Shown: piece after piece, positions 9,802-17,700 of the stretch
How the letters are laid out: every line of letters starts with the position of its first letter
Position numbering within the stretch: the first letter of the stretch is position 1
Assembly (NCBI RefSeq): GCF_006715225.1
Contig: NZ_VFMU01000001.1
Span: 1,736,001-1,800,000, forward strand
Direction: 5' to 3'
Source: Arthrobacter sp. SLBN-112
GTDB taxonomy: Bacteria > Actinomycetota > Actinomycetes > Actinomycetales > Micrococcaceae
Length of the DNA stretch: 64,000 nucleotides
Translations under genes and position numbers: made by a program
Notes under the pieces: generated by a model
Seen by the model: the letters and a program-made list of their open reading frames with translations, nothing else
What the model was told of the DNA's origin: nothing
The model's database searches: none

Positions 9802-10332
9802 ATGCGGGTCTCGGTTCTGCACGGTGACATTACGCAGCGGCAGGTGGATGTGGTGGTGAACGCCGCGAATGCGTCGCTGCTGGGCGGCGGGGGAGTGGAT
9901 GGGGCGCTGCACCGCGCTGCCGGGCCGGAACTGCTGGCCGCCTGCCGGGAACTGCGGGCAACACAGCTGCCCCACGGCCTCCAGACCGGGGCCGCAGTGG
10001 CCACCCCGGCTTTCCGGCTCCCGGCCCGCTGGGTGATTCATACGGTGGGACCCAACCGCCATGCGGGCCAGACCAACCCCGCGCTCCTTGTGTCCTGCTT
10101 CAGCGAAAGCCTGCGGCTGGCAGACCGTCTGGCGGCGGGGACGCTTGCCTTTCCGGCGGTGGGGGCCGGAGCCTATGGGTGGCCGGCTGCGGCGGTGGCA
10201 CAGGCGGCGCTGGACGCGGTTGTTGGCTTCCGCGCCCTGCATCCGGCCAGCAGCCTGGAACTGGTGGAGTTCGTGCTGCACACCGGGGATGCGGAGGCAG
10301 TGTTCAGGGACGTGCTGGAGCCGCTTCGCTGA
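9802..10332 (+). CDS. Macro-domain protein (O-acetyl-ADP-ribose deacetylase type)
   Basis: A 176-residue single macro domain. NAANASLLGGGGVDGALHRAAG near residues 19-40 is the ADP-ribose binding loop of the MacroD/YmdB class, and FPAVGAGAYGWP is the second conserved loop. Such enzymes hydrolyse O-acetyl-ADP-ribose or remove ADP-ribose from acidic residues. The gene is divergent from dedA; its 3' end overlaps the convergent pseudouridine synthase gene by 29 bases, longer than a stop-codon overlap. Confidence 0.9.
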   Translation: MRVSVLHGDITQRQVDVVVNAANASLLGGGGVDGALHRAAGPELLAACRELRATQLPHGLQTGAAVATPAFRLPARWVIHTVGPNRHAGQTNPALLVSCFSESLRLADRLAAGTLAFPAVGAGAYGWPAAAVAQAALDAVVGFRALHPASSLELVEFVLHTGDAEAVFRDVLEPLR

Positions 10333-11269
10333 GCTCCAGGCTGCTGCGGTACTCCACCGGCCTGCCGGAGACCGGATCCACGAACCGGATGCCGCGGGCC
10401 AGCAGCTGCAGCGGTTTGGCGTAGTTGTCCGGTGCCTTGTCCAGCAGGTCCGGGTAGAAAGCATCGTTGACGATCCCCAGCCCCAGCGAGGCCATGTGCA
10501 CCCGCAGCTGGTGGGTCTTTCCGGTGTGTGGTTCCAGCCGGTACCTGGCCAGGCGCTGCCCGGTGCCGTCGGCACCTGCCCCAGGCCCGCCGTCGAACGT
10601 TTCCAGCCGCTCAATCCTGGTTTCCGCGTTCGGCTCGCCGTCAATGACCTCGGCCAGCAGGTAGCTGCGGGACTTGGTCATCCGGTTGCGGACCACCACG
10701 GGAAAGTCGACGGCGGGGTACCCCGGCGCGGGCTCGGCGGCCGACACGCACTCGTACTCCTTCTGGGCCTGCCGCTTTTCAAACAACACCTGGTATTTGC
10801 CGCGGGTCTGCGGGTTGGTGGAGAAGAGCAGGACGCCCGCGGTCATCCGGTCCAGCCGGTGCATGGGGATCAGGTCCGGCAGGTCCAGCTGGTTCCGCAG
10901 ACGGACCAGGGCTGACTCCTGGATGTACGTGCCGCCCGGCGTGGTGGGCAGGAAATGGGGCTTGTCCACCACCAGCAGGTGCCCGTCCTGGTGGAGGATG
11001 CTGATGTCCACGGGCAGCCGCGTCTCCGGCGGCAGGGTGCGGTAGTACCAGATGAAGGTGTGGTCTTCGAGCTTCGTGTGCCGGCTTAGGGGTACGCCGC
11101 CCTCGCCAACGATCTCGCCGGCGTCGAACCGGTCCTCGATGCCCTGCGGATCGATGTGTCCCCACCGGTGCATCATGTAGTCCATTGCGGTGTCCCACGG
11201 CCCCTCTTCCGGGAGGCGCAGGCGGGTGGCGTTGACGCCGTCGCGCACGGGGAGGGGGGATTGCATCAC
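10304..11269 (-). CDS. RluA-family RNA pseudouridine synthase
   Basis: A 321-residue pseudouridine synthase. The catalytic aspartate lies in HRLDRMTAGVLLFS, and HTGKTHQLRVHMASLG is the conserved RNA-binding/active-site strand of the RluA/RluC/RluD group. No S4 domain is obvious, but the N-terminal 80 residues are longer than in TruC. The RNA target cannot be assigned. Two ATGs open the frame (11269, 11266). It overlaps the macro-domain gene at its 3' end. Confidence 0.88.
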   Translation of the reverse strand: MMQSPLPVRDGVNATRLRLPEEGPWDTAMDYMMHRWGHIDPQGIEDRFDAGEIVGEGGVPLSRHTKLEDHTFIWYYRTLPPETRLPVDISILHQDGHLLVVDKPHFLPTTPGGTYIQESALVRLRNQLDLPDLIPMHRLDRMTAGVLLFSTNPQTRGKYQVLFEKRQAQKEYECVSAAEPAPGYPAVDFPVVVRNRMTKSRSYLLAEVIDGEPNAETRIERLETFDGGPGAGADGTGQRLARYRLEPHTGKTHQLRVHMASLGLGIVNDAFYPDLLDKAPDNYAKPLQLLARGIRFVDPVSGRPVEYRSSLELSEAAPARP

Positions 11270-11290
11270 CGGTCCATTCTACCGGCGCCG

Positions 11291-11563
11291 ATGTGGCCGG
11301 TTCCCGCACCGGACGGATTCATCCGGCTCCACGAAGCATTGGGCGTCAGTTCCGCCGGGCAGGGGGCCGCGGTGGATGTGGAGCTCGACGGCGTAGGCCG
11401 GCTTGCGGGCGAGGTGGACTTTTCGAACGAGGACTCCCTTCCCGATTGGCGCCCCAGTCGCCGGAACGGTGCGGGGCCGCCGTACCTTTCCGGCGGTTAC
11501 GCACACTTCCGGCGATTCCGGTGTCGGCGATTCAGGCGATGGCCACGTCGGGGGCTTTCTTGA
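11291..11563 (+). CDS. Possible small or decayed gene
   Basis: An ORF of 90 codons from ATG 11291 fills the gap between the divergent pseudouridine synthase start and the 3' end of the MocR gene. The first 55 codons have the GC-rich third positions of real genes here and read like a protein (GFIRLHEALG, DVELDGVGRLAGEVDFSN); the remainder is Arg-rich and looks non-coding. It may be a truncated gene or chance. I do not recognise a family. Confidence 0.25.
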   Translation: MWPVPAPDGFIRLHEALGVSSAGQGAAVDVELDGVGRLAGEVDFSNEDSLPDWRPSRRNGAGPPYLSGGYAHFRRFRCRRFRRWPRRGLS

Positions 11564-13118
11564 GGCTGCGGCGCAGTTGCGGGGCGGCGTCGAGCCGGTT
11601 CTGGGCTGCCCTCAAGGCCAACACTGCGGTTTCCAGCTTCTCCGGCGGCAGCGTAAACGGCACGCGGAGATAACGTTCGAACGCGCCGCCTATTCCAAAC
11701 CGTGGCCCCGCCGCCAGCCGGATGCCGAAGTCCGGGGCAATGACCGTCAGGGCGGTGCTGGTTGGGCCGGGCAGCCTGCACCACGCGGACAGGCCGCCCG
11801 ACGGGTAGAGGGTTTCCCACGCCGGGAGGTGGCCCGCGAGGAGTTCCAGCAGGACTGCCCGTTTCTCCCGGAGTCCGGCGAGCCGGGCCGGGAGCGGTTC
11901 GTCCAGGCCGCGGACCAGGTGGGCCGAGGCCAGTTGTTCCATCACAGGCCCACCCAGGTCCAGGGATGTCCGGGCGGACGCAAACCGCTGGATCATGTCC
12001 TCGGATGCACGGATCCAGCCAGTCCGCAGGCCACCCCAATGGGACTTGCTGAGTGTGCCGATGGTCACCACCGCAGGGCTGAACGCTGCCACCGGAGTTG
12101 TGTGGGCGCCGTCGAGGTTCAGTTCCCGCAGGGTCTCGTCCACCACCAGGGTTGTACCGGCCGCCGCAGCCGCCTTCACCAGCTGGCGGCGCTGGCTGTC
12201 CGGCATGAGCTGGCCGGTGGGGTTGTGGAAGTCCGGCACCACATAGGCCATTCTGGGCCGCTGCTGCACGAGTGCCGCCTTGAGCCCCTGCATGTCCCAG
12301 GCCACAGTGGCCAGGTTGCCTGTCCTGCTGGAGCCTGCGGGTGGGAGAACGTGAGGAGGTGCGAATGCCACGGGCACTGCACGGCACCCCGCGGCACGGA
12401 TCGCATCCAGTGCGTTCGGATAGCTCGGATGTTCCACCAGCACCTTGTCCTGCCGGCTGGTCAGGGCGCGAAGGATGATGTTCAGGGCGTGCTGCGCACC
12501 GGAGGTCACCAGCACCTGGTCTGCCGTGGTGGGTACACCCGCAGCCGTGTAGCGTGCTGCGACTGCTTCGCGCAGGGGGAGCAGGCCCATGGCGTCGTAA
12601 CCGAACCCGGGCAGCAGCGCCGGAAGCTCGGTCAGGGCCGCCGCGAAGGCCCGGTGCACCAATTCACCACTGGCGGGCAGGGACGAATAAGCCAGGTCGA
12701 TCAAACCCTCCGGCGCTGCCAGCCCGGGTGCTGCCAGTCCCAGCGCGCCGGGCCCCGGCATGGCAGCTCCTGCTGCCGCCTTTCCCTGCCGGGACGTCCC
12801 CGGGCCAATCAGTGGTCCACGTAGCACCGTGGTGCCCGCCGCCGTCGTACGGGGAATCCTGGTGCGGCTCCTGCTGCCCTGTCCGCTGCTCAGGAAGCCC
12901 TGTTCGCGGAGGCGGCCATAGGCTGCCGTCACCGTGGTCCTGCTGACACCCAGGGCTACGGAAAGGGCGCGTTCGCTGGGCAGTGCCGTGTCCAGGGCCA
13001 CCCGGCCGTCCAGCACCAGGAGGCGGACGACGTCGGCCAGCTCGCGGTAGGCCGGGGAGGCGCCGGGATTCCACCTGCCAAGGAGGCGCGCAAGTGCAGA
13101 TGCGGTAAGGGAAGACAT
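11532..13118 (-). CDS. MocR-family transcriptional regulator (GntR HTH plus aminotransferase domain)
   Basis: A 528-residue MocR/PdxR-type regulator. Residues about 20-85 form a GntR winged helix (LPSERALSVALGVSRTTVTAAYGRL); the rest is a fold type I aminotransferase domain with the PLP lysine in GTLSKSHWGG. Such proteins sense PLP or amino compounds and usually control a divergent gene. Here the divergent neighbour is a YczE-type membrane protein, a pairing known from other actinobacteria and Bacillus, and the intergenic region has three GCCAGT/ACTGGC half-sites. It is likely autoregulated. Confidence 0.9.
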   Translation of the reverse strand: MSSLTASALARLLGRWNPGASPAYRELADVVRLLVLDGRVALDTALPSERALSVALGVSRTTVTAAYGRLREQGFLSSGQGSRSRTRIPRTTAAGTTVLRGPLIGPGTSRQGKAAAGAAMPGPGALGLAAPGLAAPEGLIDLAYSSLPASGELVHRAFAAALTELPALLPGFGYDAMGLLPLREAVAARYTAAGVPTTADQVLVTSGAQHALNIILRALTSRQDKVLVEHPSYPNALDAIRAAGCRAVPVAFAPPHVLPPAGSSRTGNLATVAWDMQGLKAALVQQRPRMAYVVPDFHNPTGQLMPDSQRRQLVKAAAAAGTTLVVDETLRELNLDGAHTTPVAAFSPAVVTIGTLSKSHWGGLRTGWIRASEDMIQRFASARTSLDLGGPVMEQLASAHLVRGLDEPLPARLAGLREKRAVLLELLAGHLPAWETLYPSGGLSAWCRLPGPTSTALTVIAPDFGIRLAAGPRFGIGGAFERYLRVPFTLPPEKLETAVLALRAAQNRLDAAPQLRRSLKKAPDVAIA

Positions 13119-13121
13119 CAG

Positions 13122-13159
13122 GCCAGTATCTCAAACTGGCTATGTATTCCAATGCCAGT
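13122..13159. promoter_or_regulatory. Three-half-site MocR operator
   Basis: GCCAGT (13122-13127), ACTGGC (13135-13140) and GCCAGT (13154-13159) lie in the 61-base gap between the divergent mocR and yczE start codons. The arrangement gives two direct repeats and one inverted copy, the layout known for MocR/PdxR sites. A -35/-10-like pair (TTGGAA, GATACT) for the regulator gene overlaps the sites on the minus strand, consistent with autorepression; the promoter assignment is inference. Confidence 0.65.
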
Positions 13160-13179
13160 TGCGTGGAAAGGTTGTCTGC

Positions 13180-13830
13180 ATGATGACCCGCAGACTCCTC
13201 CAGCTCTTCACCGGCCTTGCCATGTACGGCATATCCCTCGCCATGTTCATCCGTGCGGGGCTTGGCCTGGATCCTTGGGACGTGTTCCACCAGGGTCTGG
13301 CCAACCGCACCGGCCTGAGCATCGGCGTGGTGGTCATCATTGTGAGTTTCCTGGTCTTGCTGCTCTGGATCCCGCTGCGGCAGTGGCCAGGTTTCGGAAC
13401 GTTGTGCAACGCGGTGCTCGTGGGAGTGTTTGCGGATGTTGGACTGGCGCTTATCCCGGCGGTGTCCCAGACCGCAGGCCAGTTTGCGCTCCTGGGCGGC
13501 GCCATTGTGCTTAATGGCATCGCCTCCGCGTGCTACATCGGGGCACGTTTCGGGCCAGGGGCGCGGGACGGGCTGATGACCGGGCTGGCCCGCCGCACCG
13601 GGTGGTCAGTCCGGCTGTCCCGCACGCTCATTGAGGTGTGCGTCCTGGCCATCGGCTGGCTGCTGGGTGGTTCGGTGGGCGTCGGCACGGTGGCCTACGC
13701 GCTGGCCATCGGTCCTTTGGTCCATGTGCTGCTGCCGCGCTTCATGGTTTCCGCCTCCCCGGCGAAGGCCGCCGCCGGGACCACTGCCACAGGGGCTACT
13801 GCCGTCAAGGCTCCGGAACCCTGTGCCTGA
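13180..13830 (+). CDS. YczE/YyaS/YitT-family membrane protein
   Basis: A 216-residue integral membrane protein with about five transmembrane helices. It carries family features: GLGLDPWDVFHQGLA in the first loop, GARFGPGARDGLMTGLARRTGWSV, and a conserved Arg after the third helix. The function of YczE proteins is not established; linkage with MocR regulators suggests transport of a PLP-related or amino compound. ATG 13180 is eight bases after GGAAAGG; the next codon is also ATG. The C-terminal tail is Ala/Thr-rich. Confidence 0.82.
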   Translation: MMTRRLLQLFTGLAMYGISLAMFIRAGLGLDPWDVFHQGLANRTGLSIGVVVIIVSFLVLLLWIPLRQWPGFGTLCNAVLVGVFADVGLALIPAVSQTAGQFALLGGAIVLNGIASACYIGARFGPGARDGLMTGLARRTGWSVRLSRTLIEVCVLAIGWLLGGSVGVGTVAYALAIGPLVHVLLPRFMVSASPAKAAAGTTATGATAVKAPEPCA

Positions 13831-13880
13831 ACAACCCTGTGCCTGAACAGATGAAGCCCTGGACAGATCATGCCTGAACA
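13822..13880. repeat. Short direct repeats of GCCTGAACA
   Basis: GCCTGAACA occurs three times at irregular spacing at the 3' end of yczE and in the gap before the convergent nei gene, twice as GTGCCTGAACA. It is too short and irregular for CRISPR; slippage or a degenerate protein-binding array are possible. Confidence 0.5.
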
Positions 13881-13882
13881 GG

Positions 13883-14713
13883 TCAAGCCTGCGCTGGCTG
13901 GCACCTCGGGCAGAAGTAGATGTCCCGTTCTTCCTCTCCGTTCGGCTTGCCCAGAAGTCCGCGCTGGATGGGGGTGCCGCATTTCAGGCATGGTTGGCGC
14001 TCCCGGCCGTACACCCAGTAGCCGGGCCTGCCCGCCATCCTGCCCACCGGCATGCCGCGGGCGTTGAGGATGGTCACGCGGCGTCCGGGCCCCAGGTTAA
14101 CCTCCAAGAGCTGTTTGGCGTCGCTCATCAGGGTCCGCACGTCCGTGACCCCGGAAACAGGCGTGGCGGGATGGACTCCGGACAGGAAGCACGCCTCGCA
14201 ACGGTAAATGTTGCCGATGCCCGCGAGGTTCCGCTGGTCCAGAAGCGCAACTCCCACCGGCACCTCGGGGTGGGAGCGGATCCTGCGTTCCGCCTCGTCC
14301 AGGTCCCAGTCCGGGCCCAAGAGGTCCGGTCCGAGGAATCCCACTATGGAGTCCTCGTTGGCGGTAGGCACCACTTCCACAATTCCCAGTGAGAAGCCGA
14401 CGGCGTCGGCCGCGGCCGTGCGCAGCACGCACCGGGCGGTGAACCCGGGCTTCCGCCACCTTCCGCCGGGCGGATACACCTGCCAGGCGCCTTCCATCTT
14501 CAGATGTGAGTGGATGGTCAGCCTCTTGTCCTCCGGGCTGACCACCCGCATCAGCAGATGCTTGCCCCTGGGAACCACCTCGGCAACGGTCCAGCCTGCC
14601 AGGTTCAGCGTGGCGAACCGGGGCACCCGGAAATCGGATGCCAGCAACGTCTGTCCGGCCAGGGCCTGGTGCAGCTGGTGGGCGGCCCGCCAGACGGAAT
14701 CGCCCTCAGGCAC
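13883..14713 (-). CDS. Fpg/Nei-family DNA glycosylase
   Basis: A 276-residue base-excision repair glycosylase/AP lyase. After initiator Met removal the mature N terminus is Pro-Glu, the catalytic pair, in the sequence MPEGDSVWR. The helix-two-turn-helix region follows and the C terminus has the zinc finger CLKCG...CPRCQ (C-X2-C...C-X2-C). The MPEGDS start and HSHLKMEGAW pattern place it with actinobacterial Nei2-type enzymes that remove oxidised pyrimidines. Its start overlaps the 3' end of the Lhr helicase gene by eight bases, so both are probably translated from one mRNA. Confidence 0.92.
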   Translation of the reverse strand: MPEGDSVWRAAHQLHQALAGQTLLASDFRVPRFATLNLAGWTVAEVVPRGKHLLMRVVSPEDKRLTIHSHLKMEGAWQVYPPGGRWRKPGFTARCVLRTAAADAVGFSLGIVEVVPTANEDSIVGFLGPDLLGPDWDLDEAERRIRSHPEVPVGVALLDQRNLAGIGNIYRCEACFLSGVHPATPVSGVTDVRTLMSDAKQLLEVNLGPGRRVTILNARGMPVGRMAGRPGYWVYGRERQPCLKCGTPIQRGLLGKPNGEEERDIYFCPRCQPAQA

Positions 14714-17700
14714 GGATTCTCAATCCCTTCGGGGTGGAATAGGCGCCGGCGGCGCTGAGCGCGGCGGCAACTGGGGTGTCCAGGATGCCGTGTCCGTTTA
14801 CTTTCTCCATGATCAGCTTGTCCACGGCTCCCCGGGTCACAACACCAACCAGCGCCGCGCCCGCAGCCGCCAGGACGGCTTCGTCATCACTGAACGCCAG
14901 CAGTGTCTTTCCGCCCCGTTCCACATAGAGGACCAACGCACCGTCCACCAGGACAACCAGCGCACCCGCCTTCCGGCCGGGACGGTGGCCGGTGCCGGCG
15001 TCGTCCTGCAGTGCGGGCCAGGGGAGCGCCGCACCGTACGGGTTGGCGGGATCGGTGGCGGCGAGTGCCAGGGCAACCGGGTCCGCCTTGGCCAGTTGCG
15101 TGTCTTCCGAGTACGAGCGGAGCCGGTCCACGGTGGCGGGAACGGCAAACTGGGCGGCACCAAGGTGTTCGATGAAGTAACCCCGGCGGCAGCGGCCGGC
15201 CTCCTCCAGCCGCGCCAGCACCTTGTACATGAGGCCGAAACCGCCCAGGATCTGTTCAGCCATCACCGAGCCCCTGGTGACCACGCCGTAGCGGTCCAGC
15301 AGGAGTTCCGCGGTGGCCCGGGCATGGATGGTGGCATCGAGTTCAGGCTCGGGAAGCGCCGACCACCGCCCTGCGGCAGTGGGTGGGGTGGCGGCACCCT
15401 GCGGTCCGTACCGGCCCCCGGCCAGTCCGGCGGACCCCATCAGGCCGGTACCGTGGGAACGTCCCAGCCGGCTCAGCCGTGGCGCCCTGGCCCGTGGTGC
15501 CCGCGCCACCTGCCGGTGGGTCGTGTGGCCCCCGGCGATCAGGGCCCGCACCGGGGCAAACGTGTCCCCGGTGATGCGGCCGGCCCACGCGAGGTCCCAC
15601 AGCGCAGCCACCACTTCCTGGTCGCCGAGGACGGCGTCCATGCCGCCCGCCACCTCGGTCAGCTGGCGGAAGAAATACCCGCCGCCGTTGTTGCGCAGGT
15701 GGTCGAGGAGCCGCTGGCCGGCGTCCCCCGGTTCGAACCCGGGCGCGGGGTTGAGCGTCAGTTCCACCGAGTCCGCGAGGTGCAGGCTGATCCAGCCGTC
15801 GTTTCCCGGAAGTGCTCCGGCCCCGGACCAGAGCACTTCGCCTGCGGCCATCAGTTCATCCAGCATTGCAGGCTGGTAGTTGGAGACCCGCGTGGCCAGC
15901 ACCAGGGGTTCCCAGGCCGATGCGGGAACGGGCACCCCGGAGAGCTGGTCGATGGCGGTGATGATGCCGTCCAGGCCGCGCAGCGAAGGCTGGCCGCGGC
16001 CGCCGCCGGGAGTCCGGACATGCTGCCACGCCGGCAGGAAACGTCCATAGGCGGCGGCATCCACAGGTTCCACTTCTGCCCGCAGCGCGGCCAGGGAACG
16101 ACGGCGGAGCTTGCGCAGCACCTCGGCGTCGCACCATTCGCTGGAAACAATGTGCGGAACATCGGAGGTAGGAGAGCCGGCCGCAGGTCCATCCGCTGGA
16201 TGTGCTCCGCCCGGTTCTCCGGTATCAAGCGACGCGTCCCGGTCACCGTTGGAATCCGGCTCTGCGGCCACCGGCGGTGCGGCATGTGGCCGGAACTCAC
16301 CCTCCACCACACGCCCATCCGCTGCCAGGCGTTTCAGGGCCGTACCCACCACAGCCACGCCGACGCCCAGGCGGGCGGCAGCCTCGGCTGCGGTGAAGGG
16401 ACCATGTGTCCTGGCATACCGGGAAACGAGATCGCCCAGGGGATCGGCCACCGGCTCGATGAAAGCCAGCGGAACTCCCATGGGCAGCGGAACACCAATG
16501 GCGTCGCGGAGGCGTGCCGCGTCTTCCACCGCGGCGAAACGTTCCACTCCGCCGATGTTGACCTTGATGGCACGGTTGGCGCGCTGAAGCGCGGCCAGGT
16601 GCGCCGCCGCCTCTTCCACCGTGGCTGCAGCCGCGGCCGGCAGCGTTTCGGCAGGCCCGCTTTCGTCGGACCCGGCTTCATTGAGCGCTGCATCAGCGGG
16701 CACTGCCAGCGCATCGCCAGCGTCATCAAGCCCAACCCCCGCGATATCCTGCCCAGCTCCGGCGGGGTCCTGCCCACCCAGAGGGGCACCCTGTCCAGCC
16801 ACAGCCGCACCCTGGAGCCGCGCCGCCGTCTCCTCAGGCGCAAGCGGACCCAGCAGCCGCAGGAGGTCGGCTACGCCTTCCATCCCCCGTGCGCGCCGGT
16901 CCGGCGCCAGGCGCTGCAGCTCGCGTTCGGTAGCCTCGATGACCTTGGAATCCAGGAGCTCGCGCAGCTCCACCCGGCCCAGCAACTCGTTCAGGAGGGT
17001 GGAGTCCAGGGCCAGGGCGGCGGCCCGCCGTTCCGCGAGCGGGGAGTCGCCCTCGTAGAGGAACTGCGCCACGTAACCGAAGAGGAGGGACTTGGCGAAC
17101 GGCGAGGGCTGCTGGGTGGTGGTCTGGACAATCCGCAGTTCCCGCCGTTCCACGGACGCGGCAATGTCCTTCAACGCAGGCAGGTCGTAGACGTCCTGCA
17201 GGCATTCGCGCACCGTTTCCAGCACGATGGGGAACGTGGGGTACTTCCTGGCCACGTCCAACAGCTGTGCCGACCGCTGGCGCTGCTGCCACAGCGGCTG
17301 CCGTTTGCCGGGGGTCTGGCGGGGCAGCAGGAGGGCGCGGGCTGCGCACTCCCGGAACCGTGAGGCGAACAGGGCACTGCCGCCCACCTCGGCCGTGACG
17401 ATTTGCTCAAGTTCCTCAGGATCGAAGAGGAACAGCTCGGCGCCGGGCGGCTCGTCCTCCATCATGGGCACCCGCAGCACGATGCCGTCGTCGGCTGCCA
17501 TGGCGGAGCCGTCCAGCCCGTAGCGCTGGTGCAGCCGTTGCCCCACGGCAAGGGCCCACGGCGCGTGCACCGGCATGCCGAACGGACTGTGCAGGATGAC
17601 CCGCCAGTCGCCCAGTTCGTCGTGGAACCGCTCCACCACCAGGGTGGTGTCGCTGGGGACCACCTCCGTGGCCTGCTTCTGCTCGTTGAGGTACTGGATG

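Noticed and set aside
13822..13880. Repeats considered as a CRISPR array
   Set aside because: Only nine bases long, three copies at irregular spacing and no cas genes.
14208..17363. Open frame of 1051 codons antisense to lhr
   Set aside because: Shadow of the helicase reading frame; composition and repeats do not look like a protein.
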